In this document: piece after piece, positions 28,484-38,009 of the stretch
How the letters are laid out: every line of letters begins with the position of its first letter
How positions within the stretch are numbered: position 1 is the first letter of the stretch
From: Rheinheimera salexigens
Lineage (GTDB): Bacteria > Pseudomonadota > Gammaproteobacteria > Enterobacterales > Alteromonadaceae
Direction: 5' to 3'
Assembly: GCF_001752395.1 (NCBI RefSeq)
Contig: NZ_MKEK01000001.1
Span: 495,466-559,465 of the forward strand
DNA: 64,000 nt
Notes under the pieces: generated by a model
What the model was told of the DNA's origin: nothing
The model's input: the letters and a program-made list of their open reading frames with translations, nothing else
The model's database searches: none
Translations under genes and position numbers: made by a program

Positions 28484-30069
28484 TGTGGCATTTAGTGGTT
28501 TTACCGATTATTTTGCCTATGCTAACGGCGTTGTTGATTATTTTACCACCAATACATCGTCGGCCATCCAGACGACGCTGGGTCAGTATGATATCGGCAG
28601 GTATCCAATTTATTATTGCTGTAGTACTACTATTGCAAGTTCAGCAGCACGGTTTATTACATTATGCAGTAGGTAATTGGCAGGCCCCGTTTGGCATAGT
28701 GTTAGTTGCCGATACTCTTTCTGTGGTTATGGTGTGCCTAACCAGCTTTTTAGCCTTGGGTGCTATTATCTATGGTAGTGCTGGCGAAGATGAAAAAGGC
28801 TCGTTTTTCCATCCATTATTTCAATTCCAAGTGATGGGCATTAATGGTGCATTTTTAACCGGCGACTTGTTTAATATGTTTGTATTTTTTGAAGTGCTAC
28901 TTATCGCTTCATACGCTTTATTAGTGCATGGCGGTGGTAAAAATAAAACTAAAGCTGCCCTGCATTATGTCGTACTTAACTTAACGGGATCGGCAGTATT
29001 TCTGATTGCTTTAGCTGTGTTATATGGCACCTTAGGCACCTTAAATATGGCAGACATGATTGGCAAAGTTGCCAATATAGCGCCTGAAGATGTCATGCTG
29101 GTAAAAGCTGGCGGATTAATGCTGATGATTGTATTTGCGTTAAAAGCCGCAATTTTACCCTTGCAGTTTTGGTTACCTGCTGCTTATTCTTCCGCCTCAC
29201 CCGCAGTGGCGGCGCTATTTGCGGTTATGACAAAAATTGGTGTCTATGGTTTGCTCCGGGTTTATAGCACTATATTTGGTGAACATGCTGGCCCTTTAGC
29301 AGGCATTGCCTCTGTATGGTTATTGCCTGTGGGTTTAATCACTATCGTCATCGGTGCTATAGGTGTGATATCCAGCAAAGATTTTCGTAAAATTGTAGCG
29401 CACCTAGTGCTTATTTCTGTAGGAACCTTAGTAACGTTAGTGTCTTTACAAACACCAGCCTCTGCCAGCGCGGTAGTGTTTTATACCGTACATTCAACGG
29501 TAGTGTGTGCAGCTTTATTTTTAATTGCCGATTTAGTGGCTAATCAACGCGGCAAAGCAGGTGACCGTTTAGTACCCGGGCGACGTATAGCTCAACCAGC
29601 GCTATTAGGTACTATGTTTTTTATTGCTGTGCTGAGTGTTACCGGTATTCCACCGTTTTCCGGTTTTATTGGTAAACTCATGGTATTGCAAGCGGTAGTA
29701 GAGCCAATGAATAAACTGCTGATATGGGGCGTGGTATTAAGCTGTACTTTACTGGTCATTATAGGTTTATCTCGGGCTGGTACTACGTTGTTCTGGCGGG
29801 TTAGCGGTACAGAATCAGACGCAGAGCATGTCAAACCACTTCAAACAGTCGCAGTGGGTTGGCTATTGCTCGCCAGTATATTGTTAGTCGTCTTTGCTGG
29901 CCCACTGACTCAATTAAGCCAAAATGCGGCTAGCGAGCTATACGATATTAACAGCTTAACTGAACGAGTATTGGGTAGCCCAAGTTTTGACATGACACCT
30001 GAAACACTTAATCTAATCCCTAATATAACTTCAAATATAAGCACTAACACAGCGATAGGAGGCCAATGA
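28483..30069 (+). CDS. mrpD: Mrp Na+/H+ antiporter subunit D
   Basis: The 528-residue polytopic protein is homologous to NuoN/NuoM and MrpA. It contains the proton-channel helices with conserved Glu and Lys residues (NMFVFFEVLLIASYALLV, ALKAAILPLQFWLPAAYSSA). Together with MrpA it forms the ion-translocating core. The C-terminus after about residue 480 is a polar tail. Its stop overlaps the mrpE start (ATGA). Confidence 0.94.
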   Translation: MWHLVVLPIILPMLTALLIILPPIHRRPSRRRWVSMISAGIQFIIAVVLLLQVQQHGLLHYAVGNWQAPFGIVLVADTLSVVMVCLTSFLALGAIIYGSAGEDEKGSFFHPLFQFQVMGINGAFLTGDLFNMFVFFEVLLIASYALLVHGGGKNKTKAALHYVVLNLTGSAVFLIALAVLYGTLGTLNMADMIGKVANIAPEDVMLVKAGGLMLMIVFALKAAILPLQFWLPAAYSSASPAVAALFAVMTKIGVYGLLRVYSTIFGEHAGPLAGIASVWLLPVGLITIVIGAIGVISSKDFRKIVAHLVLISVGTLVTLVSLQTPASASAVVFYTVHSTVVCAALFLIADLVANQRGKAGDRLVPGRRIAQPALLGTMFFIAVLSVTGIPPFSGFIGKLMVLQAVVEPMNKLLIWGVVLSCTLLVIIGLSRAGTTLFWRVSGTESDAEHVKPLQTVAVGWLLLASILLVVFAGPLTQLSQNAASELYDINSLTERVLGSPSFDMTPETLNLIPNITSNISTNTAIGGQ

Positions 30070-30593
30070 TGCGCAATCGTTTACTACCGGCTCCTTTTAG
30101 TAGCTTAGTATTATTTTTTGTCTGGTTATTATTAAGCCAAAGTATTGCTGCCGTGCATATATTTTTTGGTGTCATTTTGGCTGTTATTTTGCCATTAGTC
30201 ACCGCCAGATTTCGAGATCCACAACCGCGAATCAAACGACCGTTATTGGCACTACGCTATATGCTACGAGTATTAGCCGATATTATTGTTGCCAATGTGC
30301 AAGTGGCGATTATTATCTTGGGGCCGAGACATAAATTAAAGCCCGCTTTTGTGCGGGTGCCCATTGATTTGCACCATAGTTTGCCGCTGACCATACTGGC
30401 AAATACCGTGTCTTTGACTCCGGGTACTGTGAGTGCTGATATTTATCCGCATGCTGAATCGATTGACTCTAGTCAGCCATTACCGCAACGTTGGTTATTA
30501 ATTCATGTCTTAGATTTAACCGATGAAGCCAAGTTAATTGCCTCGATTAAACAGCGGTATGAAGCACCCTTAAAGGAAATATTCCAATGTTAG
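30066..30593 (+). CDS. mrpE: Mrp Na+/H+ antiporter subunit E
   Basis: This 175-residue protein has two N-terminal membrane segments (about 8-48), a third near 65-85 and a cytoplasmic C-terminal domain. TILANTVSLTPGTVSADI is the MrpE signature. Two ATG codons are adjacent (30066 and 30069) and either could be used; AGG lies a few bases upstream. It overlaps mrpD by 4 bases and mrpF by 7. Confidence 0.93.
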   Translation: MMRNRLLPAPFSSLVLFFVWLLLSQSIAAVHIFFGVILAVILPLVTARFRDPQPRIKRPLLALRYMLRVLADIIVANVQVAIIILGPRHKLKPAFVRVPIDLHHSLPLTILANTVSLTPGTVSADIYPHAESIDSSQPLPQRWLLIHVLDLTDEAKLIASIKQRYEAPLKEIFQC

Positions 30594-30856
30594 ACAACGT
30601 CATAATTTTAGTGTTTGCCATGATAAGTTTAGCTTTGTTATTAAACATATGGTGTTTATTTCGCGGTCCAAGCTTACCTGATCGCTTGTTAGCGTTAGAT
30701 ACTATGTATATTAATAGCATCGCCTTAATCTCCTTGTATGGCTTGCTAATGCGCTCTTGGTTGTACTTTGAGGCCGCAGTATTGTTAGCGATGTTAGGCT
30801 TTGTTAGTACGGTTGCGATATGTAAGTTTTTACTGCGTGGCGATATAATCGAATAG
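30587..30856 (+). CDS. mrpF: Mrp Na+/H+ antiporter subunit F
   Basis: The 89-residue protein has three hydrophobic segments. The segment FRGPSLPDRLLALDT is the family signature, with an acidic residue important for Na+ transport in studied homologues. AAGGA lies about 9 bases before its ATG, inside mrpE. It is the fifth gene of the operon. Confidence 0.93.
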   Translation: MLDNVIILVFAMISLALLLNIWCLFRGPSLPDRLLALDTMYINSIALISLYGLLMRSWLYFEAAVLLAMLGFVSTVAICKFLLRGDIIE

Positions 30857-30864
30857 GAACAGAC

Positions 30865-31236
30865 ATGCAACAATTTATGGAATGGGTAGTGGTGAGCTTT
30901 CTGCTAATTGGTGGCACCTTTGTGCTTATTGGTTCTATTGGTTTGATGAGGATGCCTGACTTTTTTATGCGCTTACATGGCCCAACTAAAGCCACAACTG
31001 TGGGCATGGGCGGAATTTTACTCAGCTCTATATTTTTCTTTAGTAGCCAAGGAAACTTTAGTGCTCACGAGCTATTAATTACCATATTTCTATTGATTAC
31101 AGCGCCAATTAGCGCCCATATGTTAATTAAAGCCGCGATACATCATCAGCTTAAAGCCATCGATAAGACTCAAGGTATAGAGAATATTGGTGATAAAGCA
31201 CTGGTAGACAAGACCGACGAAAACGCAGAGCAATAA
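30865..31236 (+). CDS. mrpG: Mrp Na+/H+ antiporter subunit G
   Basis: The 123-residue protein has three membrane helices and the MrpG signature GLMRMPDFFMRLHGPTKATT near residues 28-46. A hydrophilic tail of about 30 residues follows the last helix. It is the last gene of the mrp operon, 8 bases after mrpF, and converges on npr with a 30-base gap. Confidence 0.93.
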   Translation: MQQFMEWVVVSFLLIGGTFVLIGSIGLMRMPDFFMRLHGPTKATTVGMGGILLSSIFFFSSQGNFSAHELLITIFLLITAPISAHMLIKAAIHHQLKAIDKTQGIENIGDKALVDKTDENAEQ

Positions 31237-31266
31237 CTTTAATGATTTTAGCTGGCTCTAGCTGAA

Positions 31267-31536
31267 TTAGGTCTCGTCAAAGCCATTATTAATTAAACTG
31301 ACTACTGCGGCTAATGCTTGCTCTGCATCCTCACCCTCAGTCGCAACTTGCAAGGTCTTTCCTTTACTGCTAGCTAACATTAATAGCGCTAATACACTGC
31401 TAGCATCTGCGGTTTGTTTATCTTGAATTAATTGTATTTTCGCTGAAAACTGCTGGCATAATTGAGCCAACTTAGTGGCGGCTCTCGCATGTAAGCCAAG
31501 ATGGTTAACGATAGTGACGTCTTGTTTGCATCGCAT
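31267..31536 (-). CDS. npr: HPr-like phosphocarrier of the nitrogen PTS (NPr)
   Basis: This 89-residue protein has the HPr fold. The phosphorylation site is H16 in NHLGLHARAATKLAQ, and a conserved serine region occurs at DASSVLALLML. It passes phosphate from EI-Ntr to EIIA-Ntr. It is the last gene of the rpoN-hpf-ptsN-rapZ-npr cluster, 9 bases after rapZ, the usual gammaproteobacterial order. Confidence 0.93.
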   Translation of the reverse strand: MRCKQDVTIVNHLGLHARAATKLAQLCQQFSAKIQLIQDKQTADASSVLALLMLASSKGKTLQVATEGEDAEQALAAVVSLINNGFDET

Positions 31537-31545
31537 AAGCTGGCT

Positions 31546-32406
31546 CTAACGTTGGTGGTGACGTACTAACTCTCGATGACGTATTTGCACGTCGTCACGT
31601 TGATTACGGTAGCTTTCTGCTAAACATTCAGCAATATAAACTGAACGATGTTGGCCGCCAGTGCAACCAATTGCAACGGTTAAGTAGCTACGGTTATTAC
31701 GCTCTAAATGTGGTAACCAGCTACTAATAAAGCTATTAATTTGCCAAATATATTTGGCAACGACTGGCTGCGAAGCCAGATAATCTTTTACCGGTTGATC
31801 CACACCCGTTAAGGGTTTTAAATCAGGCTCCCAATGCGGGTTTGGCAAGAACCGAGCGTCAAATACATAGTCTGCATCTTTGGGAATACCGTACTTAAAG
31901 CCAAAAGATTCAAACAGAATAACTAAACGACCGGTTTTTTGACCTAAAATACGTTCACGTAATTGCTCTGCTAGCTGATGAACATTTAGCTCTGTGGTAT
32001 CAATGTACAAGTCTGCAGCGCTGGCTATGGGGTCGAGTAACTGCTGTTCCCGCATAATGGCTTCATCTAAAGACATGGCTTGGTGTGACAGCGGGTGCAT
32101 GCGACGGGTTTCACTAAACCGGCGAATTAAGGTGCTGTGATCAGCATCTAAATACAGTATATGTAAGTCAACTTTGCGTGGTAAGTATGACAAGATTTCC
32201 GTTAAGTCATCAGGGTTTACTGGTAAGTTGCGGACATCGATACTGACTGCGACTCGCTCGTACTGACCCATTACTGTTGTTGCTAACGTAGGCAGTAAAT
32301 TAACCGGAATATTATCTACGCAGTAATATCCTAGATCTTCCATTACTCGTAAAGCGACTGATTTACCAGAGCCAGAACGCCCACTGACAACAAGCAACTT
32401 CATCAT
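31546..32406 (-). CDS. rapZ: RNase adapter protein RapZ
   Basis: The product is 286 residues with an N-terminal P-loop GRSGSGKS (residues 9-16) and the C-terminal domain ending near GCTGGQHRSVYIAECLAES. In Escherichia coli RapZ binds the GlmY/GlmZ small RNAs and guides RNase E to control glmS. No GlmY/GlmZ-like RNA was seen in this window. Its first ATG overlaps the ptsN stop (ATGA), and a second ATG follows directly. Confidence 0.94.
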   Translation of the reverse strand: MMKLLVVSGRSGSGKSVALRVMEDLGYYCVDNIPVNLLPTLATTVMGQYERVAVSIDVRNLPVNPDDLTEILSYLPRKVDLHILYLDADHSTLIRRFSETRRMHPLSHQAMSLDEAIMREQQLLDPIASAADLYIDTTELNVHQLAEQLRERILGQKTGRLVILFESFGFKYGIPKDADYVFDARFLPNPHWEPDLKPLTGVDQPVKDYLASQPVVAKYIWQINSFISSWLPHLERNNRSYLTVAIGCTGGQHRSVYIAECLAESYRNQRDDVQIRHRELVRHHQR

Positions 32407-32873
32407 TCTGTATTAGCCTCACAATACTCTATAAGCAGTTGATAGAGTTGTTGGTTAGTTTCTGCATTACGAATTTTCTTGGTTAATTCTTTTTGACTGA
32501 GTAGCTTAGCAATACTAGATAAGGTACTTAAATGGGCTTGGCACTGATCTTCTGGCAATAAAATCGCACAAAATATATCGACTGGTTGATTATCGTTAGC
32601 ATCAAAAGCAATGGCTTCTTTACTGACGACAAACACCAAAATCGGTTTTTCTACATTGCTAAGTTTACCGTGCGGTATAGCGATACCACCACCTATGCCT
32701 GTAGAACCAAGCTTTTCACGCGCCATTAGTGATTCAAGAATACTGTATTCAGTTACTTCAGGTAATTGCTGCTGCGCAAGCTCAGCAATATATTCTAAAA
32801 TACGCTTTTTACTATTAAAAAGAACTGCACTTTTAGTGCAGTTCTCCGTCAACATTGTGGTTAAATTTATCAT
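32403..32873 (-). CDS. ptsN: Nitrogen PTS EIIA component (PtsN)
   Basis: The 156-residue EIIA domain has its phosphorylatable histidine in GSTGIGGGIAIPHGKL. Phosphorylated through NPr, it regulates potassium transport, nitrogen and envelope functions by protein contact. It overlaps rapZ by four bases and follows hpf by 7. The length and start agree with the family. Confidence 0.94.
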   Translation of the reverse strand: MINLTTMLTENCTKSAVLFNSKKRILEYIAELAQQQLPEVTEYSILESLMAREKLGSTGIGGGIAIPHGKLSNVEKPILVFVVSKEAIAFDANDNQPVDIFCAILLPEDQCQAHLSTLSSIAKLLSQKELTKKIRNAETNQQLYQLLIEYCEANTE

Positions 32874-32880
32874 AGTTAAT

Positions 32881-33168
32881 TTAGTGTCGAATTAGCTTTT
32901 CTTTGTGTTTAATTACTTGTCGATCAAGTTTATCGATCAGCTGGTCAATGGCGGCATACATGTTTTCATCATCAGAGATAGCGAATACTTCTGCACCACT
33001 TAAATTAATCTTAGCTTCAGCTATTTGCTTGAGCTTTTCTACCGTTAAAACAACATTTACGTTATTAATATGCTCAAAGTGTCGGGCTAATTTAGCGAAT
33101 TTAGTGTCTACATATTCCTTTAATGCGGCTGTGATTTCGACATGACGACCAGTTAGATTGATTTGCAT
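32881..33168 (-). CDS. hpf: Ribosome hibernation promoting factor, short form
   Basis: This 95-residue protein (LTGRHVEITAALKEYVDTKF at the N-terminus, DMYAAIDQL-like segment ENMYAAIDQLIDKLDRQ later) binds the 30S decoding region and promotes 100S dimers in stationary phase. Two in-frame ATGs occur. The second, at 33168, has AGAGGA at the better spacing and gives the same length as the E. coli protein. It lies just downstream of rpoN in the usual order. Confidence 0.93.
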   Translation of the reverse strand: MQINLTGRHVEITAALKEYVDTKFAKLARHFEHINNVNVVLTVEKLKQIAEAKINLSGAEVFAISDDENMYAAIDQLIDKLDRQVIKHKEKLIRH

Positions 33169-33193
33169 AGACATATTCCTCTTTTTGGCTTAC

Positions 33194-34676
33194 TTACATC
33201 AAGGTCTTGCGCTGATTTGACGGTGGAATAAATAAAGACTCACGATACTTGGCAATAGTACGCCTTGCAACGTTTATCCCTTGTTCTAGTAGTATTTCGG
33301 CCATTTTGCTATCACTAAGCGGTTTGGCCGGGTTTTCCGCCGCCACTAATTTTTTAATAAAGGCTCGAATCGCAGTGGATGAACATTCGCCACCGCTATC
33401 GGTACTTACATGACTAGAGAAAAAGTACTTCAGTTCAAATATTCCTCTAGGTGTATGCATATACTTTTGGGTAGTTACTCGGGAAATAGTTGACTCATGC
33501 ATGCCAACCATTTCTGCTACATCATTCAATACCATCGGTTTCATGGCTTCTTCGCCAAGCTCAAAAAAGCCTTGTTGTTGTTGTACTATACAGTTGGACA
33601 CTTTTAATAGGGTTTCGTTTCTACTTTCTAAACTTTTTATAAACCATTTTGCTTCTTGTAAATGCGAGCGTATAAATTGGCTGTCGGAACTACTTTTAGC
33701 TGTTCTGGACATAGCAGCGTATTGCTGATTAACCCTAACTTTAGGCATTGCCTCGGCGTTTAACTCTACTTGCCAGCGACCTTTTACTTTGGTCACACTA
33801 ACATCAGGGATAACGTATTGTTGTTCTTGTTTTATCACATCGGCACCTGGCCGCGGGTTTAAACTTTGAATCAGTTGCATCACCTGTTTAAGTTCGTCTT
33901 CTTTGAGTCTAGTCACTCGCATCAAAGAACGAAAGTCTCTATTAGCTAAAAAGTCGGTATGTTCAAGTAATAAGGCCTGAGCCTGAGCTAAAAAAAGGTG
34001 TGTCGGCTGAAAACTGACGTAATTGGACTAATAGGCATTCTTGTACTGAGCGAGCACCAACGCCGATGGGGTCAAATAATTGAATGCGCTTAATGACTGC
34101 TTCTACTTCGTCCGCTTCAACATCGTCTATATCGAGAGACTGTAATATATCGTCACAGCTGATAGTTAGGGTGCCATTTTCATCAATCGCTTCAATTATA
34201 ATTTCAGCAATAATTAAATCAATTTCAGAAAAAGGAGTGAGTTGCATTTGCCAACGTAGGTAGTCCTGCAAGCTTTGGCTGGTTTCACCTTGGTACGCAT
34301 TATCATCGTCGCTAATACTGTTACTGCTTGAACTAACAGGCATAGCACTAACCAAGTCATCCCAATCATTATCTAGCGGTAAGTCTTCTTGAATATTTTG
34401 CTCAGCCATGCCATCACTAGCATCGGTTTCTGAGTTATCAACTTTGCTATCATTTTCAGCAATAGCGTTATCTTCTTTTTGGCTGTTTTGCTGTAAATTT
34501 TCATCGTTACTTGGCGTAACGTCATCATCAGCTTCTAATAACGGATTAGCATCCAGCGCTTCTTGGATCTCTTGCTGTAACTCAATAGTCGACAGTTGCA
34601 GTAAGCGAATAGCCTGCTGCAGCTGTGGCGTCATGGTCAGCTGTTGCCCTAAACGAAGTTGCAAAGATGGTTTCAT
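33194..34676 (-). pseudogene. rpoN: RNA polymerase sigma-54 factor, frameshifted
   Basis: Two frames together encode a full sigma-54. The first (34676-33963, 237 codons) has the Gln-rich activator-binding region I and an acidic region II, then runs to a premature TGA after [15 protein letters not shown]. The second (about 33990-33194) continues with [20 protein letters not shown] and [13 protein letters not shown] and ends with the RpoN box [11 protein letters not shown]. Removing one base from the seven-A run at 33990-33996 restores one frame of 493 codons. Both halves look otherwise intact. Causes could be sequencing error, a real mutation or slippage. Confidence 0.85.
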
Positions 34677-34724
34677 GTACTTCTGCTTTTCTCCTGAAAC
34701 TTAAGTGATAACAATGCTTGCTTA

Positions 34725-35447
34725 CTATAGCCTGAATTGTTCACCTAGGTATACATCCCGTACTTTTTGATCAGCAAGCACTTGTTGTGGTGGACCAGAG
34801 GCAATTAATTCACCATGGCTAACGATGTAAGCGATTTCACAAACATCGAGCGTTTCACGCACATTATGATCGGTAATTAATACCCCAATACCTCGTTGAC
34901 CTAAATGCTGGATAATTTTTTTAATATCTAATACTGAAATTGGGTCAACACCAGCAAAAGGTTCGTCGAGTAAAATAAAAGCAGGTTCGGCAGCTAACGC
35001 TCTGGCAATTTCTACTCGGCGGCGTTCACCACCAGATAAACTCATGCCTAAACTATGTTTAATATGGCCGATATGGAACTCTTCTAATAACTCATCAGCT
35101 ATTTCTTCACGCTTGGCACGGCTAAGTGACTTACGGGTTTCTAAAATGGCCATTAAGTTATCATACACGCTAAGCTTACGAAAAATAGAGCTTTCTTGGG
35201 GTAAATAACCAATACCTTGGCGCGCTCTAGCGTGAATGGGTTCAAACGTCATATCTTGATTATTAAGGGTAATACTGCCTTTATCAGACGGCACTAAGCC
35301 AACAATCATATAGAAAGTGGTGGTTTTACCGGCACCATTAGGGCCAAGTAAGCCAACAATTTGTCCGGCATTAACTTCTAAGCTGACGTCTTTAACCACT
35401 TGTCGGCCTTTATAACTTTTTGCCAGATTTGCTGCGACTAACTTCAT
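34725..35447 (-). CDS. lptB: LPS export ABC transporter ATPase LptB
   Basis: The 240-residue ATPase has Walker [10 protein letters not shown] (about 35-43), signature [15 protein letters not shown] (near 138) and Walker [14 protein letters not shown]. With LptFG it powers LPS extraction from the inner membrane toward LptC-LptA-LptD. Its ATG overlaps the lptA stop (ATGA). It lies 48 bases upstream of rpoN. Confidence 0.96.
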   Translation of the reverse strand: MKLVAANLAKSYKGRQVVKDVSLEVNAGQIVGLLGPNGAGKTTTFYMIVGLVPSDKGSITLNNQDMTFEPIHARARQGIGYLPQESSIFRKLSVYDNLMAILETRKSLSRAKREEIADELLEEFHIGHIKHSLGMSLSGGERRRVEIARALAAEPAFILLDEPFAGVDPISVLDIKKIIQHLGQRGIGVLITDHNVRETLDVCEIAYIVSHGELIASGPPQQVLADQKVRDVYLGEQFRL

Positions 35448-35935
35448 GGGTTATTTTTTTCCTCTGGCGTAAAAATGGTAGTTACCCGTTTGTTTTTATT
35501 ACTATCGGCACTCAATTGCTGCTTTTCAACGTTATAACGGATAGTGGATGCCTGAACAACACTACCACTTTGGGCTAATTCAGCATCGCCACTTAAGGTT
35601 AAAGTGCGTGAAGAGGGCTCATAACGCATTTGTTTGGCTTCAGCGGTGACTTGTTTGCCGCCTTCTAGCAATTGTGAGTAAAGCACCGGTTGGCCAGTCG
35701 CTATATAAATTTCTTTGCCTTTACCGGCGCTGGCATCAATCTCTAATAAATCGGCTTTCATTTGCATTGAGCCTTGCGTAATAATGACATTATTACGGTA
35801 TGTCAGCACATTCTCTTTGATCGAAGACAAGTTATCGGCGTCAATCTGAATTTGTTGCTTGTAATCTGGCTCGGCAGCGACAGTACTAAAAGTCATTAGC
35901 AGTAGGGCTGCAGCCGTAATATAATTAGCCTTCAT
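35444..35935 (-). CDS. lptA: LPS transport periplasmic protein LptA
   Basis: The 163-residue product has a signal peptide ([18 protein letters not shown]) and an OstA/LptA beta-jellyroll ([19 protein letters not shown], later [19 protein letters not shown]). It forms the periplasmic bridge carrying LPS to the outer membrane. It overlaps lptC by 11 bases and lptB by 4, consistent with coupled synthesis. Confidence 0.94.
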   Translation of the reverse strand: MKANYITAAALLLMTFSTVAAEPDYKQQIQIDADNLSSIKENVLTYRNNVIITQGSMQMKADLLEIDASAGKGKEIYIATGQPVLYSQLLEGGKQVTAEAKQMRYEPSSRTLTLSGDAELAQSGSVVQASTIRYNVEKQQLSADSNKNKRVTTIFTPEEKNNP

Positions 35936-36479
35936 TTTGGTATACCGTTTTATTATGTTGTAATAACTGTAGGGTCTTCTCGGTTAAGTCTGCCTGAATA
36001 CCGACACCCTCAATATAAAAACCTTTACCTTGTACCCGCACTGGCTGATTATTTTGCAAGCGGTTATCAGGAAATAACATCTCTAGTGTATCTGTTTCTA
36101 TGCGCTCTATCAGTTCATTCTGTAATAAACTTTCAATAACGACTTGCTGTTCCAGGATGATTCTATCTTCTGGATACCAAGTGGCTATTTTGCTATGCGC
36201 GGTCCAGCTAGGCAGGTGTTGCCCGTTATATAGGGTATAAATAGGTAGCTCGAACTGAGTAAAACCGAGTAATTCAAAGTGCTCTAAACGCTCGGCAGTC
36301 ACCGAATCAGTTTTAAATCCCTCGGCGTTATATAACGTACGGGTTATATCACTAGCAATATAATCTGGGCGTAACTCTTGACCCGCTTGCAGCATACTTG
36401 AGTTGTCATCCGGCTGAAACCATAAATAACTTGCAGTAATAACTAGTAATATAACCAGTATAACGAATAGTTTTCTCAT
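35925..36479 (-). CDS. lptC: LPS export protein LptC
   Basis: The 184-residue protein has one N-terminal membrane anchor (about 4-19, LFVILVILLVITASYLWF) and a periplasmic LptC domain (RPDYIASDITRTLYNAEG, TLEMLFPDNRLQNNQPV). It accepts LPS from LptBFG and passes it to LptA. Its start overlaps the kdsC stop (ATGA). Confidence 0.93.
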   Translation of the reverse strand: MRKLFVILVILLVITASYLWFQPDDNSSMLQAGQELRPDYIASDITRTLYNAEGFKTDSVTAERLEHFELLGFTQFELPIYTLYNGQHLPSWTAHSKIATWYPEDRIILEQQVVIESLLQNELIERIETDTLEMLFPDNRLQNNQPVRVQGKGFYIEGVGIQADLTEKTLQLLQHNKTVYQNEG

Positions 36480-37048
36480 GTGCTGCTGCCATCAAATTGC
36501 AAAAATTGCTGCTGGCTAATTAATAATAAGTCGCATAATTCGCGTACAGCGCCATAACCGCCGGCTAAACTGGTGTTGTAGTGGGCGTTAAGACGCAAGT
36601 AAGGGTGAGCATCAGCGACACCTACGGCTAAACCACAATGTTGCATAACTTGCCAGTCGGCTAAATCATCACCAATATAGGCCATTTGATCTGGGGTAAG
36701 TTGCATTTTTTGTTGCAGTTCCGCAAAAGCGGCCAGTTTATTTTCTTGGCCTTGATATATATAAGGCACCGTTAATGAGGTCATTCGTTGTTGAACAATG
36801 GCTGATGTGCGACCGGTGATAACAGCGACTTCAATGCCCGCAGTGCGCAAGGCTTTAATGCCATATCCATCACGGGTATGGAAGGCTTTAAGTTCTTCAC
36901 CGTTATTACCTAGATAAATTCGACCATCTGAAAACACGCCATCAACATCGCAAATTAGCAGCTTTATTTTAGCCGCGCGTGCCATAACATCATCTGTTAC
37001 TGCTTGGTATAGCTGGGTAAATAATGCCACCTTATAGTACCCCAGCAC
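36476..37048 (-). CDS. kdsC: 3-deoxy-D-manno-octulosonate 8-phosphate phosphatase
   Basis: This HAD-superfamily phosphatase of about 190 residues has the nucleophile motif LLICDVDGVFSDG (about 30-42), a Thr/Ser motif (AVITGRTS) and the metal motif YIGDDLADW. It releases Kdo from Kdo-8-phosphate for the LPS core. The frame opens with GTG at 37048, overlapping kdsD by 17 bases. No strong SD is visible, and another GTG at 37030 or the ATG at residue 22 are possible starts. Confidence 0.93.
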   Translation of the reverse strand: MLGYYKVALFTQLYQAVTDDVMARAAKIKLLICDVDGVFSDGRIYLGNNGEELKAFHTRDGYGIKALRTAGIEVAVITGRTSAIVQQRMTSLTVPYIYQGQENKLAAFAELQQKMQLTPDQMAYIGDDLADWQVMQHCGLAVGVADAHPYLRLNAHYNTSLAGGYGAVRELCDLLLISQQQFLQFDGSST

Positions 37049-38000
37049 GTAATAAATCGTGCATATTCATCGCGCCAACGGGCACATTAGTACTATCGAC
37101 TACGATAAGGCCGTTAATCTTTTTCTGCTGTAAAATTTGTAATGCTTCGGCTGCTAACATTTGGCTATTGGCTGTAATACAGTGCCGAGTCATAACGTCA
37201 CTAATTAAAGAGCTATGGATATCTAGCCGAAGATCTAAAATACGCCGTAAATCACCGTCAGTAAAAATTCCTGCCATAACGCCGTTTTCATCAACAATAG
37301 CGGTCATACCTAAGCCTTTCTTGGAGATTTCTAGCAAGGCATCTTTAATAGTGGCATTTAGGCTGACAATAGGCACATTGTCATCTTTATGCATAACATC
37401 TTCTAAACGCAGTAATAATTTGCGGCCTAAACTGCCACCGGGATGCGATAAAGCAAAGTCATCGGCAGAGAAGCCGCGAGCATCTAATAAGGTCATAGCT
37501 AGTGCATCGCCCATCACTAAAGTTGCCGTAGTGCTGGAGGTTGGGGCTAGGCCAAGTGAACAGGCTTCTTGAGCAACTTTCACACATAAGTGGGCATCGG
37601 CTAATTTAGCTAAAGTTGACTCGGGATTACCGGTAATGGCAATAAGCTTAATTCCGCGGCGTTTAATCACCGGCACGATAGTTAACATTTCTGTTGTTTC
37701 ACCAGAATTAGATATTGCTATCACTACATCTTCAGCTGACAACATACCTAAATCGCCATGACTAGCTTCACCTGGGTGGATAGAGAAAGCAGGCGTACCG
37801 GTTGAGGCTAGAGTGGCCGCAATTTTATTGGCAATATGGCCAGACTTACCCATGCCAGAAACAATGGTTTTGCCTTTACTATTTATAATAAGTTCACAGG
37901 CAAGATTAAACTCATCATCTATATATTGGACCAATTGCTCTACTGCATTAGCTTCAATGGCAATAACTTCTCTGGCGCGGATACGAAAATCTGTGCTCAT
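37032..38000 (-). CDS. kdsD: D-arabinose 5-phosphate isomerase
   Basis: The 322-residue protein has an N-terminal SIS sugar-isomerase domain (GKTIVSGMGKSGHIANKIAATL, later ISNSGETTE) and two C-terminal CBS motifs (about 205-320). It converts ribulose 5-phosphate to arabinose 5-phosphate, the first step of Kdo synthesis. It lies between yrbG and kdsC in the conserved Kdo/Lpt cluster. Confidence 0.95.
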   Translation of the reverse strand: MSTDFRIRAREVIAIEANAVEQLVQYIDDEFNLACELIINSKGKTIVSGMGKSGHIANKIAATLASTGTPAFSIHPGEASHGDLGMLSAEDVVIAISNSGETTEMLTIVPVIKRRGIKLIAITGNPESTLAKLADAHLCVKVAQEACSLGLAPTSSTTATLVMGDALAMTLLDARGFSADDFALSHPGGSLGRKLLLRLEDVMHKDDNVPIVSLNATIKDALLEISKKGLGMTAIVDENGVMAGIFTDGDLRRILDLRLDIHSSLISDVMTRHCITANSQMLAAEALQILQQKKINGLIVVDSTNVPVGAMNMHDLLRAGVL

Positions 38001-38009
38001 GGTTCTCTC

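Noticed and set aside
37024..37572. 182-codon open frame antisense to kdsD
   Set aside because: kdsD is unambiguous, and the antisense frame has no family resemblance.
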